Source: Sphingobacterium sp. (GTDB lineage Bacteria > Bacteroidota > Bacteroidia > Sphingobacteriales > Sphingobacteriaceae). From it: a DNA stretch of 64,000 nucleotides. The position numbers and the translations under genes were made by a program. Positions within the stretch are counted from its first letter, which is position 1, and every line of letters starts with the position of its first letter. Under the pieces are notes generated by a model. It was not told the DNA's origin. It did no database searches and saw only the letters and a list, made by a program, of their open reading frames with translations. The stretch is taken from NCBI GenBank assembly GCA_022712315.1, contig JALAGS010000219.1:1-64000 (forward strand), in the 5' to 3' direction. Below are positions 27,392-36,639 of this stretch, piece by piece.

Positions 27392-28447
27392 ATGCGAAAA
27401 TACGACGTCAGCAAACAAGAGAAACAATCGATCGACGATATTGTCCAATTTTGGAAGAAAGAGAACTTATTAGATGAGCAAAAAGCGAACGAGCTGATGG
27501 ATAGTTTAGACGTGAAAAGTTTTGATTGGGGACAACTGGCTAGATATGCCTTTTGGATTGCCTTGGCATCTCTGGTCTTCGCTGTCTTTTCGTTGTTTAC
27601 AGATGCATCATTCTTGGCCTTTGTGGATACACTCTACGAAGCACCTAATATCCTATTTTGCTTCTTTTTCGCTGCCGTGGCTGTATTATTCTATACGCTG
27701 GGTTTTCGGTATAAGAAACGCTATCCTTATAAAAATCTATCCACGGAAACCATGATGCTGATTGGAGTTTTCGGAACTGCGGCCTGTATCGGGTTTATGG
27801 GTAAAGTATTGGATAAAGATACGATGCACTATTCCCTGTTATTTTTACTCTCCGTGGCGATTTATGGCTTTCTTGCCGTCAAGCTCGAGAGTAAGCTGAT
27901 TTGGACGTTTATGCTTTTGGCCTTGGGCGTATGGTTTGCGACCGAGACCGCCTACCATAGCAATTGGGGATTTAAGTTTTGGGGGATGAACTATCCGCTG
28001 CGTTTTACCATTTTTGGGGCACTGATAACCGCGTTGGCTGTTTGGGTTCAACCCAGGTTTGAAAGGCTACAAATCTTTCAGCCCATCAGTTATATTGTGG
28101 GATTGATCTATCTGATGGTATCCTTGTGGACCCTTTCTATTTTTGGAAATTATGCTGATTTCTATGAATGGACGACTGTACGTCAATACCATATGTTCTA
28201 CTGGGGTATTTTATCCACTGCCGTGTCGGTATTCCTGGTTGTCTACGGCTTAAAAGCGAAAGATAACTTCAGCAGAGAAGTAGGCTTTGTATTTTTAGTG
28301 CTCAATATCTATACCCGCTATGTCGAGTATCTCTGGGATAATATCAATAGAGCAGTGTTCTTTTTAATTTTGGCCGTGTCCTTTTGGTTTGTCGGCCGTT
28401 GGGCAGAGAAATTATGGAACAAGCGGAAAGAAGAGATTGCCGGATAA
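27392..28447 (+). CDS. multi-pass membrane protein, DUF2157-like
   Basis: A 351-residue protein with a cytoplasmic N-terminal helical region (1-50, QSIDDIVQFWKKENLLDEQK) and about ten predicted membrane helices, ending in a basic tail (LWNKRKEEIAG). The N-terminal ENLLDEQKANELM segment resembles DUF2157-type membrane proteins, but the match is weak. The ATG at 27392 is preferred over a TTG at 27371. Function unknown. It converges on the response-regulator gene with only 3 bp between stops and no terminator. Confidence 0.7.
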   Translation: MRKYDVSKQEKQSIDDIVQFWKKENLLDEQKANELMDSLDVKSFDWGQLARYAFWIALASLVFAVFSLFTDASFLAFVDTLYEAPNILFCFFFAAVAVLFYTLGFRYKKRYPYKNLSTETMMLIGVFGTAACIGFMGKVLDKDTMHYSLLFLLSVAIYGFLAVKLESKLIWTFMLLALGVWFATETAYHSNWGFKFWGMNYPLRFTIFGALITALAVWVQPRFERLQIFQPISYIVGLIYLMVSLWTLSIFGNYADFYEWTTVRQYHMFYWGILSTAVSVFLVVYGLKAKDNFSREVGFVFLVLNIYTRYVEYLWDNINRAVFFLILAVSFWFVGRWAEKLWNKRKEEIAG

Positions 28448-28450
28448 TCC

Positions 28451-29125
28451 TTAAAATTGAATCGTAAATCCGACTGCTCTATGTGAACTGATACTAAGCT
28501 TGGGATCTAGGCTTAAGTATTTTCGGATTCGGGTAATAAAGACATCCATGCTCCTTCCTGTGAAGAAATCTGCGTTTCCCCATACCTTTTCAAGGATTTC
28601 TTCGCGTGTGACAAGTTGACCATTGTGTTGCGACAGAAATAGGAGAAGTTGCGATTCACGTTCAGTAAGCTTATATTGTTTCGAAGCATGGCTTAATAAT
28701 AACTGTTCGGGATAGAAAATATACGTACCTATGGCAATCGATTTTGGGGTACTATTTTTCTGATTTCGCTTTAATATATTCTGTATGCGAAGTAACAGTT
28801 CTTCAGGATCACAGGGTTTGGTGATATAATCATCGGCACCGATTTTTAGTCCCGTGAGCTTATCTATTTTTTGCTCCTTGGCTGTTAAAAAGATAAATGG
28901 CAACGTGGGGCATAGGGCGTTGATTTCTTTGGCAAGGCTAAAACCACTAATTTGAGGAAGCATAACATCCAGTATAACCAGATCATAATCGGCTAGCTGC
29001 TGGAAATTTTCCGTAAGATCATTGGGCTGCGCTATCCAATCTATGTTAAATGTGGATAGCTCAAGGTATTGCTTGAGCATAAAACCAAAATCTGGGTCAT
29101 CTTCCACGAGTAGTATTTTGTTCAT
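28451..29125 (-). CDS. OmpR-family response regulator
   Basis: A 224-residue two-component regulator with a receiver domain (LLVEDDPDFG acidic pocket, phospho-acceptor Asp53 in LVILDVMLPQISG, FLTAKEQ, and the IGADDYITKPCDPEELL lysine) and a winged-helix DNA-binding domain (LTERESQLLLFLSQHNGQLV, SMDVFITRIRKYL). It lies 73 bp downstream of its sensor kinase. OmpR proteins bind direct repeats of roughly 10-11 bp; such a repeat lies at 30580-30612, between the kinase and the outer-membrane protein gene, a likely target. Confidence 0.93.
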   Translation of the reverse strand: MNKILLVEDDPDFGFMLKQYLELSTFNIDWIAQPNDLTENFQQLADYDLVILDVMLPQISGFSLAKEINALCPTLPFIFLTAKEQKIDKLTGLKIGADDYITKPCDPEELLLRIQNILKRNQKNSTPKSIAIGTYIFYPEQLLLSHASKQYKLTERESQLLLFLSQHNGQLVTREEILEKVWGNADFFTGRSMDVFITRIRKYLSLDPKLSISSHRAVGFTIQF

Positions 29126-29198
29126 ATGCTATTTTCAGTCGTTAATGTATTGATTGTCTATTCCCTATTTTTTTTTCGCTGATCATCCCTGCTGCTGA

Positions 29199-30542
29199 TT
29201 ATGATGTCTGTGATTGGATAGCAACGAGGGGCAGCTGAATTTTAAACGTAGTCCCTACATTGGGTTTGCTGGTTACAGTAAGTTGTCCGTGATAACGATC
29301 GACGATTTTTTTTACAAGGAAAAGACCTATTCCCAGGCCTTTGGTGTCGTGAATATTGTCTTTTTGGATGCGGTAAAACTTGTCGAAAATATAGGGTAGC
29401 TCGGACTCCTCCATGCCGTAACCGTTATCCTGTATATAAACCGAGAGTTGACCTTTCTGATCCTCAAAAGAGATATTAATCCAAGTTGCACCATATTTTA
29501 CGGCATTGTTCATCAGGTTCTGAAATAGTGTTGTCGCATCATTTGGGCTCAGGCATAGTTTGCCGTCAGGCAAGAGACTTAATTGGAATGCAATAGCGGA
29601 GTTGGTCAGTTGAAAATCGTCGAAAATAGCTTGTAGTTCTGTGCTTTTAACAGGAGGCTGATCAATAGTTTGAAGATTTTCGTTAAGTGGATCAAGGGTT
29701 TGTTCCAAGCGATTTACTTGTCGTTCAATGACGGTTATAATGCTTTCGTCTGTTGATTTCCGAAGTGTTTTAGCAGCAATTTTCAGGGTTGCAATAGGTG
29801 TTTTGAGTTCATGTGAAATATTGTCGACGACATCGTGCAGTACAGTGATCTGTTTCTGCTGTTTTCGGAGATTCTGAATGGTTCTATAAAAAAGCCAAAG
29901 AAAAGCGGCCAGAATAAATAGGGTGCTCAGTAGAAGCGAAGTGAGTTCCCTGAACAATATCCAGTTGAGATTTGTCACCTCAAAGGAAGTCTTCCGGTGA
30001 ACAAAAAAGGTGTACAAGATCTCCCTGCTTTGGATACTGTCTTTGACTTTCTGTGTTTCCGTTTTTTCTGTTATCCACTCGCTTGAAGAGAGTTCTACAG
30101 GCTGACGAAATGTCCCATTCGTTATGTAAACCGTGATTGGACCAGCCGCAATCTGTTTTTCTAGGTTCTTAAAGTAGATACCCAAAATTTCCTTTTTCAG
30201 GATAACATCCATTCCCAAGGGTTTAAATAAGCTGTCGACGTATCGTGTAAGCTTTTGGGATGTTTTATGGGCGTTTGTGCGGTATAGCTCTTTTAGTTTT
30301 TCGGCCGTTATCTCATGTTTAACCAATTTGATGTAGTAATCTCTTGCAATGTCTTTGCTCATTAAATCATCATCAAAAAGCCTATCATTTTCATGGAGCT
30401 TGCTCAGCTTATTTTTCACCGTGGTAAAAATATCGCGTTGTTTGAGCTGATAGGTGTTGTGTAATTGATAGCTCTGTATGCCGATAAGAACGGCAAAAAA
30501 TAATGTAAAGAGAACGATATAACTTTTGGGCTTCAATTCCAT
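29199..30542 (-). CDS. sensor histidine kinase
   Basis: A 447-residue membrane kinase, start ATG 30542 (a TTG at 30548 is possible). Helix 1 (about 6-24) and helix 2 (about 206-224) bracket a periplasmic sensor of about 180 residues with no recognised fold. There is no HAMP. The kinase core shows the phospho-acceptor in DVVDNISHELKTPIATLKIA, the N box NLMNNAVKYGA, IQDNGYGMEESELPYIFDKF and GLGIGLFLVKKIVD. Partner of the downstream OmpR regulator. Divergent from the outer-membrane barrel gene, whose function may be what it regulates. Signal unknown. Confidence 0.92.
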   Translation of the reverse strand: MELKPKSYIVLFTLFFAVLIGIQSYQLHNTYQLKQRDIFTTVKNKLSKLHENDRLFDDDLMSKDIARDYYIKLVKHEITAEKLKELYRTNAHKTSQKLTRYVDSLFKPLGMDVILKKEILGIYFKNLEKQIAAGPITVYITNGTFRQPVELSSSEWITEKTETQKVKDSIQSREILYTFFVHRKTSFEVTNLNWILFRELTSLLLSTLFILAAFLWLFYRTIQNLRKQQKQITVLHDVVDNISHELKTPIATLKIAAKTLRKSTDESIITVIERQVNRLEQTLDPLNENLQTIDQPPVKSTELQAIFDDFQLTNSAIAFQLSLLPDGKLCLSPNDATTLFQNLMNNAVKYGATWINISFEDQKGQLSVYIQDNGYGMEESELPYIFDKFYRIQKDNIHDTKGLGIGLFLVKKIVDRYHGQLTVTSKPNVGTTFKIQLPLVAIQSQTS

Positions 30543-30579
30543 ATACAAATATAACTGCTGAGGGCTAAGATAATATACC

Positions 30580-30612
30580 TTAACCCAGTATTAACCCTTT
30601 ATTAACCATTAT
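30580..30612. promoter_or_regulatory. three phased TTAACC direct repeats, probable regulator binding site
   Basis: TTAACC occurs at 30580, 30591 and 30602, exactly 11 bp apart, between the divergent kinase and outer-membrane genes. One-helical-turn spacing of direct half-sites is how OmpR-family regulators bind. The site is about 40 bp before the kinase start and about 125 bp before the barrel gene start. Confidence 0.55.
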
Positions 30613-30727
30613 TTGCCGTCACTATAGACACTTTTGAAGCATAGCATATCAGTATGAAATGGCCGCGATTGTCAAATAGAATAATGCGGATAAGCTATAC
30701 TAGAATTAAAAGACTAATTATTTGTAC

Positions 30728-33100
30728 ATGAAATTGATCCTATTTTTTCTGACTTTCCCCCTGTTGCTTTCGGCGCAGACTAAACAAATCGGGGGACAAG
30801 TACAGGATGCAAACAAAATTGTGCTGGTGGGAGCGACTGTTATGCTATTGGATAGCAACTATCAAGAGATCCGTGAAGTGAAGACTGACCATTTTGGAAA
30901 ATTTGTAGTTACGCTGGATCATCCGAGTGGATACTATCTACGGACAAGCTATCTGAACTTCAAGTCTCAGGAACTTTTTTTTCGCAGCGATACCATTTCA
31001 CGCCCTTTTTTACTTGAGCTTCTTCCCGAAGCAAAGGTGCTTGAAGAAGCGCAGGTCGTGGGTCGAGCTCCCCGATTGATCCGTAAGTTGGATCGCTTAG
31101 AGTTCAACGTTCAAAATTCCAATCTTTCAGCACTGAATAGCTGGGATATTTTGAAGCGTACGCCATTGGTGATGGTGAATGGTGCGGATTTAATGGTCCG
31201 TGGAAACAAAAATATTGTTGTCCTCATTAATGACCGAAAAGTGATGCTCACGGGGGACGAACTGAAAACCTATCTGGAGAATACAGCAGGTAGCGACGTG
31301 CAATCGATAGAGGTTATTACCAATCCACCTGCAAAATATGAAGCTGAGGGAAGTACGATTATCAATATTAAACTTTCCAAATCCAACCTATATGGCTATA
31401 GAGGCACGGTGGTTGCATTGGCCGAAAAAAGCAGTACCTGGAAGCAACTGTTTGGACTCACCCAGTATTATAGAAATGAAAAATTCAATCTTCGTGGTAC
31501 TTATAATTTCGGACGAGGGACTTACGCACGCTATGAAACGAATTATGTTTATTATCCGAATGATCAAACCTCATGGGAAGGTGTCATGGATCGATTTGAT
31601 ACCAATAACAGTCAGAACAGCTATGTGTTTTCGATAGACTATACACCCGATACAACCTGGACGGTTAATGCTGGACTAAATGGATATTATGGACCGAAAA
31701 CCTATGGGATTTATGAAGTGCCCACCATTATATACGATAAAAATCATGTACAGGAGTCCAGTTATTTTACCTCCAATGACCATCAACGATCGACAAAAAC
31801 GAATAACCTCTACCTTCAGGTAACAAAGAAGCTTAATTCCAGGTGGAGCATAAATTGGTCATCCTACTTCACTGACAATCATTCGACAAATGATCAAGAC
31901 GTGCTGACGGCACTGCGATTTAAGGGGGAGGAACCCACAGATACCCGATTTATCAGTAATAATGGAAATAAAAATCGGCTTTTTTCTTCCCAGATAGATT
32001 TCACCGGAAAAATAAGGAAGCTGGGGATGGAGTTTGGTGGAAAATTTAGCGATGTGAAAACGACGAGTACCCTTGCTTTCTTTGATGATGAATCAGGAGA
32101 GCTCGAGCAAAGGCCTGATAAGAGTAGTGTGTTTGATTACAAAGAACGTAATGTGGCTTTGTATGGCTCATTGGACTATGCCTGGAAAAAATGGAGCTGG
32201 AAAGCAGGTCTAAGGGGAGAATATACCGATTTGGAAGGTATTGTATCCGAACCAGCTGATATCAATAAGCGTGATTATTTTGTGCTCTTTCCGACATTTT
32301 ACATGCAATATGCCTTGACTGACGATCAGCAGTTTGGTTTTTCCTATGGGAAGCGTATCAGCCGACCTTCTTACTCTTGGCTTAATCCCGCAAAATCCTA
32401 TTACAATCGTTTTTCTTATTTTCAGGGAGACCCACGTTTAAGGGCGACGATCGTTCATAACCTGAATCTGACCTGGACAAAAAACAACTGGAATATCGAT
32501 CTCTTCTACCGATTTGAAAAGTGGCCCAATATGGAAATTTCCCGCCAAGATAACAACAATCACCAACTAATTTTCCAATATACCAATATCAAGAAAGGAC
32601 AAGGGGCAGGGATAGACTTAGGAAAGAGTTTTCAGCTGACCGGACGCTGGGGATTGAATCTGCAGCTAGAGGGGATGTATAACCAGAATTACTTTATGGG
32701 TACTGATGACGTGTTGCACAAGAATGATGTGTATATCGGCAACGGAAACTTAAGCACCAACTATGTGCTGAATAAGGATGCCGGTTGGAACCTTGAACTG
32801 GGTAATACATTTACATCGCCCACGATACAGGGGCCATTTAATATTACAGGGTATTCAAGTACCTATGTGATGACAAATCGAAAATTCTTTAAAAAGAAAT
32901 TTGAAGTAAATCTATCATTTATGGATATTTTCAAAACAGAGAAAATGACGATATCATCCAAGTACGGCGATCAAAATAATTTTTATAGGGACTATCGGGA
33001 TACCAGAAAAGTAAATCTGACGCTGCGGTATCATTTTGGAAATCAGAAAGTCAAAAGCAGTAATCAACCCACTAGAACAGAAGAGCAGAATCGTTTGTAA
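30728..33100 (+). CDS. outer-membrane beta-barrel protein, OMP_b-brl_3/TonB-receptor-like
   Basis: A 790-residue outer-membrane protein from the ATG at 30728. Signal peptide 1-17 (ending LLSAQT), a CarboxypepD_reg-like domain (about 20-95, GGQVQDANKIVLVGATVMLL), a plug-like region (NSWDILKRTPLVMVNGADLM, NPPAKYEAEGSTIINI) and a barrel of the outer-membrane beta-barrel family 3 ending TLRYHFGNQK. Plug residues typical of TonB boxes are not obvious. Divergent from a two-component system with phased repeats between, so it is probably controlled by it. Similar pairs in Bacteroidota respond to metals or envelope stress; the ligand here is not known. Confidence 0.85.
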   Translation: MKLILFFLTFPLLLSAQTKQIGGQVQDANKIVLVGATVMLLDSNYQEIREVKTDHFGKFVVTLDHPSGYYLRTSYLNFKSQELFFRSDTISRPFLLELLPEAKVLEEAQVVGRAPRLIRKLDRLEFNVQNSNLSALNSWDILKRTPLVMVNGADLMVRGNKNIVVLINDRKVMLTGDELKTYLENTAGSDVQSIEVITNPPAKYEAEGSTIINIKLSKSNLYGYRGTVVALAEKSSTWKQLFGLTQYYRNEKFNLRGTYNFGRGTYARYETNYVYYPNDQTSWEGVMDRFDTNNSQNSYVFSIDYTPDTTWTVNAGLNGYYGPKTYGIYEVPTIIYDKNHVQESSYFTSNDHQRSTKTNNLYLQVTKKLNSRWSINWSSYFTDNHSTNDQDVLTALRFKGEEPTDTRFISNNGNKNRLFSSQIDFTGKIRKLGMEFGGKFSDVKTTSTLAFFDDESGELEQRPDKSSVFDYKERNVALYGSLDYAWKKWSWKAGLRGEYTDLEGIVSEPADINKRDYFVLFPTFYMQYALTDDQQFGFSYGKRISRPSYSWLNPAKSYYNRFSYFQGDPRLRATIVHNLNLTWTKNNWNIDLFYRFEKWPNMEISRQDNNNHQLIFQYTNIKKGQGAGIDLGKSFQLTGRWGLNLQLEGMYNQNYFMGTDDVLHKNDVYIGNGNLSTNYVLNKDAGWNLELGNTFTSPTIQGPFNITGYSSTYVMTNRKFFKKKFEVNLSFMDIFKTEKMTISSKYGDQNNFYRDYRDTRKVNLTLRYHFGNQKVKSSNQPTRTEEQNRL

Positions 33101-33200
33101 ATCAGTTAACCCTAGTAAAGTGAAATCCTTCCGATTCCCTGTATCTATTTTATTCATAATACATTGGTAAAGGAAATGGATGTAGCATTCATTAAAAACA

Positions 33201-33231
33201 ATAATCCTCCACATCGCATGTGGAGGATTAT
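33201..33231 (-). terminator. intrinsic terminator
   Basis: Perfect 14-bp stem (33201-33214 with 33218-33231) with a minus-strand U-rich tail. It ends osmC, and may also stop readthrough from the barrel gene. Confidence 0.85.
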
Positions 33232-33253
33232 CAGATGCTAAGAAAGTATTTTC

Positions 33254-33670
33254 TTAGTTTATTTTCAACGAATACGTGATATTGATACCGCCAGCGGCAA
33301 GCATATCGTGTACTGAGCAATACTTTTTAACGGCTAATTCAGCCGCTTTGGCTGCTTTTACCTCATCAATTTCACCTTTTAAGAAAAAATTAATGTGTAT
33401 ATCTGTAAATACTTGTGGAATTTCTTCGCGGCGTTTACCTTCCACTTCGACCTGGATATCGTCAATTTGTTGGCGTTGTTTTACCAGTATGCTATGGAGG
33501 TCAAAGACGCTGCAAGAACCCAGTGCCATTAAAACCAATTCCATTGGACGAACACCTTTTCCTTCACCGCCGATAGCTTCCGAGCCATCAATGTTGACTT
33601 TGACAGAGGATAATTCACTGCTGGCTTCGAAATGCACAGCTTGGTTGACACGGTTTAATTTGATTTTCAT
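33254..33670 (-). CDS. OsmC family peroxiredoxin-like protein
   Basis: A 138-residue OsmC/Ohr-superfamily protein, thought to reduce organic hydroperoxides. Both conserved cysteines are present: Cys53 in LMALGSCSVFDLHSI and Cys118 in AVKKYCSVHDMLAAG. The central DIQVEVEGKRREEIPQVFTD is typical of the YhfA-like subgroup rather than of classic OsmC. Monocistronic with a strong promoter at 33753 and its own terminator. Tpx and Bcp elsewhere in this window provide parallel peroxide defence. Confidence 0.9.
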   Translation of the reverse strand: MKIKLNRVNQAVHFEASSELSSVKVNIDGSEAIGGEGKGVRPMELVLMALGSCSVFDLHSILVKQRQQIDDIQVEVEGKRREEIPQVFTDIHINFFLKGEIDEVKAAKAAELAVKKYCSVHDMLAAGGINITYSLKIN

Positions 33671-33752
33671 CTTATTTTATTTTATTCTTTTTTGCCCGTT
33701 TAGACTCCTTTTTCAATCCATACGAGGGTTTTGTTGTTCAATCTATACTAAA

Positions 33753-33783
33753 CAAACTTAGATAAATTACCTTTTATATACAA
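33753..33783 (-). promoter_or_regulatory. osmC promoter, TTG-N20-TAAGTTTG
   Basis: -33 TTG (33781-33783), 20-nt spacer, consensus -7 (33753-33760). Sixteen bases including and next to the -7 are identical to the pepT promoter. Confidence 0.65.
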
Positions 33784-33864
33784 TATAATTGCGTAGTATA
33801 TAAAAGTAATTTATCGATCTCTCCTCTGTCTATTGAGGAACTTATTTATAGAGGAAATATACAA

Positions 33865-33894
33865 AAAAGGCAGACGATTATTCGTCTGCCTTTT
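33865..33894 (-). terminator. intrinsic terminator
   Basis: Thirteen-base perfect stem AAAAGGCAGACGA / TCGTCTGCCTTTT with a 4-nt loop, downstream of the minus-strand SGNH lipoprotein gene. Confidence 0.9.
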
Positions 33895-33914
33895 GTCAGT
33901 ATGTAGATCACTCT

Positions 33915-35243
33915 TTATTTTGTGACGGTATCGGGTAGTTTGACACCGCGATATTTCGCTACATCAACCTGTGGAATCTTTGAGCCATATTTAGAATTGA
34001 TGGCGCTGATAAAGATGTTCGCCATTAGGGCGTTTCCAATTGGTGTTAAGTGAATACCATCTAAAGAGAATGCATTTCCGGTAATGTATTTTGCACTCAC
34101 CGCTAGTCCGTTGATACGAACACCTCCTTTTACGTTATTCAAGAATTCATGCACATCAGCTAAAGCTAGACCTTTTGAATTTGCAGCAGCTTTGATAGCA
34201 GCATTATACTCGTTGATACGTTGTACGACCGTTGCTGTTTCGCTTACATCAAGTACGTATTTGTCTTCGACGGGATTCAGCGGGTGTAAGCCGTATGGAA
34301 TTTGTGCAGCATTTGGTTTTCCCAATAATCCTGTTGAGGAGAAAGGAAGGACAAAATAATCTTGATCGGTAGCTGCACGGGGGCCTGACTTGGTTGCTAT
34401 GTAGATATTTGTTACCGGTGTCGGCGGATTTGTTGCATTGACAGCTGCCAATAAAGCAGTACGGGTTACCGTCGTAAAATAGGGTGTTGCTGTTACATCT
34501 GGAATTGTTGCTAGTACTCCTTTTCTATCCCCTTGAGTCAACGCCTGTACATAACCATTGAGAATCGCAGTAAACTGAGCTGTTTCTGTCAACACAGTTG
34601 TCGGATCCGGCCGATTTGTTGTTGGATTAATGTTCACCACACCGCCGTTAGTTGCCCAGCCGAGCGCATCATTATTGCCCAGCGCAAAACTAAAGAAGGT
34701 ATGATTTTGCGTGGTGGAATAAGCAAAATACGTTTTCATCGCATCAGCATCGGGCAGCAAGCGCTCAAAATACATGTTTCCGGCGGACGACCCCATACCT
34801 GCTACCATAGAAAGGTCCATACGCATGCCCGGTACACCAAGGTTGTTGATCGGATCGGTATATTTTGTCAATAATTTTGGTGAAGCTGAGCGGTAGGCCA
34901 ATTTATCCGTTACCTGTGCCGTTACCGGCTGGCCATTGACGAGCGCTGTAAGTGTAATATAACCAGAACCATTGGCTTGATCTTCACTGAAAAACGGCGA
35001 TTTGAATTCACCACCACCGACTTGCTTTAACTGTTCGGCAATTAAATTTGGATAGGCTACCTTTTGACCTTCCAGATACAGTCCGCCATCCGCATACCCA
35101 GCAGTCAATGAATTTCCGATGGCAACATATTTTGAAAAATTGAGCGATCCTGCCGAAGGCGTATATTCGTCCAATGTAGGTTTACATGAGGAGATCGCAA
35201 AAAGTGCTAACGCCGCAGCTATATAAAGTTTGTTTTTTTTCAT
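33915..35243 (-). CDS. SGNH/GDSL-type hydrolase lipoprotein
   Basis: A 442-residue lipoprotein from the ATG at 35243 (lipobox ISSC after LYIAAALALFA). SGNH hydrolase blocks are visible: VAIGNSLTAGYADGG (block I nucleophile Ser), SFALGNNDALGWA (block III Asn) and LDGIHLTPIGNALMA (block V Asp-His). Such proteins are esterases or lipases. It begins 22 bp after the FadL-type gene on the same strand; this pairing of an outer-membrane fatty-acid porin with a surface or periplasmic esterase suggests lipid uptake. Substrate not shown. Confidence 0.88.
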   Translation of the reverse strand: MKKNKLYIAAALALFAISSCKPTLDEYTPSAGSLNFSKYVAIGNSLTAGYADGGLYLEGQKVAYPNLIAEQLKQVGGGEFKSPFFSEDQANGSGYITLTALVNGQPVTAQVTDKLAYRSASPKLLTKYTDPINNLGVPGMRMDLSMVAGMGSSAGNMYFERLLPDADAMKTYFAYSTTQNHTFFSFALGNNDALGWATNGGVVNINPTTNRPDPTTVLTETAQFTAILNGYVQALTQGDRKGVLATIPDVTATPYFTTVTRTALLAAVNATNPPTPVTNIYIATKSGPRAATDQDYFVLPFSSTGLLGKPNAAQIPYGLHPLNPVEDKYVLDVSETATVVQRINEYNAAIKAAANSKGLALADVHEFLNNVKGGVRINGLAVSAKYITGNAFSLDGIHLTPIGNALMANIFISAINSKYGSKIPQVDVAKYRGVKLPDTVTK

Positions 35244-35265
35244 CTTAGTCAAATTTGGCTGTTAA

Positions 35266-36492
35266 TTACCATTTATAGCTTACACCAATACCGGGAGCAA
35301 AAATATTTGTCACATATGTACCTGAAAGATGGCTCTCCACATTAGTTGACGGACGAGCCACAATGCGTTGGTAAGCAAAGGAACCTGTGACGTCAATTTT
35401 TGGTGATGGTTTTACCGTAAAACCTCCAGATATCAAATATCTCGTGTTATCGGGTGTCTCAGGATAGACATAGGCGCTCTGTTGTACAGGTGTCGCTATC
35501 ACACCGCCACCTATACGCAATTGCAGGCAGTCAGAAGCAATGTACTCCAATCCTGCTTTAATAGATCCTGCTTTATCGTATTTTTTTGGTGAATGGGTAT
35601 CTTGCAATACAGGTGTGTTTTCTTTGTAATCGAAATCTAGGGCTTTATATATGTCGTAGTTGATGAGCGTTGCATCAAGAGCCATCTTTAATTTCTCCGA
35701 AATAGGGAAGGCGATACCTGCGGCAAATGTCGAAGGAAGCGGTAGCTCAGCACTGAATTTGTTACCTGCAGGGAAATTACTAGCCACCGATTCAGGCACG
35801 TCAAAAGTTGCATCACCATTTTTAAGTTTAGTGACAACTTTAGAACGGTAACTTACCGATATTGCAAATTCGTCTTCTAGGTTATAATGGATACCAACGT
35901 TATAACCCGTACCAGTTCCGGTTCCTTTTAGGGTCGCCAATCCGGCGTGACCATCTGGGTAAAATACCGGAACAGAATTCTCGAGGTCTACGGTACCAAT
36001 GTTATATACAAAACCACCCCCAACACTAAAATTTTCAGTTAGTTTGAAACTTAATGTGGGCTGAATATAGATTGCACGTAGCGAAAGACTAACCAAACTG
36101 AATTTACCTACCCAATCTTTTCCCCAGTCGACGGCTCCGCCATAAGGTGTGTAGACGCCAATACCTGCTTTCCACCAGGAGTTTTTAGGGCCGAATGCGG
36201 CAAATAATGAAAAAGGAGTTGAAATCTGATTTCTAGTATGATAAACAACTGTACTTCCAACCTCTTGAAATGCAGATTTATACATGACGGCATTACCGGC
36301 AATCGAAATGGCATTATGGTCCATTTTTGCTAAGGCGCCCGGACTATAGAAAATGGAAGATTCATCTAAAAAGTAAGCAGAGCCTGCTCCCCCCATTCCC
36401 ACTGCCTTGGGACTTTGTAGATTCACTTGTGATCCTTGTGCAAACAGGAGTGACGGACTTGCACAAAGTATTGAGAATAGTAGTTTCTTCAT
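35266..36492 (-). CDS. OmpP1/FadL family outer-membrane transporter
   Basis: A 408-residue outer-membrane beta barrel for hydrophobic compounds such as long-chain fatty acids. Signal peptide 1-18 (ending LLFAQ). The N-terminal hatch NLQSPKAVGMGGAGSAYF and the DESSIFYSPGALAKM segment are characteristic of FadL, and the barrel contains PTLSFKLTENFSVGGGFVYN. It ends with the aromatic strand GIGVSYKW. First gene of a two-gene operon with the SGNH lipoprotein. Confidence 0.9.
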   Translation of the reverse strand: MKKLLFSILCASPSLLFAQGSQVNLQSPKAVGMGGAGSAYFLDESSIFYSPGALAKMDHNAISIAGNAVMYKSAFQEVGSTVVYHTRNQISTPFSLFAAFGPKNSWWKAGIGVYTPYGGAVDWGKDWVGKFSLVSLSLRAIYIQPTLSFKLTENFSVGGGFVYNIGTVDLENSVPVFYPDGHAGLATLKGTGTGTGYNVGIHYNLEDEFAISVSYRSKVVTKLKNGDATFDVPESVASNFPAGNKFSAELPLPSTFAAGIAFPISEKLKMALDATLINYDIYKALDFDYKENTPVLQDTHSPKKYDKAGSIKAGLEYIASDCLQLRIGGGVIATPVQQSAYVYPETPDNTRYLISGGFTVKPSPKIDVTGSFAYQRIVARPSTNVESHLSGTYVTNIFAPGIGVSYKW

Positions 36493-36571
36493 ACTAGTGT
36501 TTATTTTTGGTTAACATTCCACTTTCAAATACAATGCTAACATAATAAATGTTTGACTAAAATTAATAAAT

Positions 36572-36603
36572 GTTGTGTAATATTTTTTTTGCTCGTACCT
36601 TTA
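36572..36603 (+). promoter_or_regulatory. possible tpx promoter
   Basis: TTG (36572-36574), a 21-nt spacer and TACCTTTA (36596-36603), one base off the -7 consensus. It lies 37 bp before the ATG. Confidence 0.45.
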
Positions 36604-36639
36604 AGTGCAAGGATACTAAAAATTAAACGATCATATTAT

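Noticed and set aside
33276..33761. 161-codon plus-strand frame
   Set aside because: Antisense to osmC and its promoter; composition follows the opposite strand's codons.
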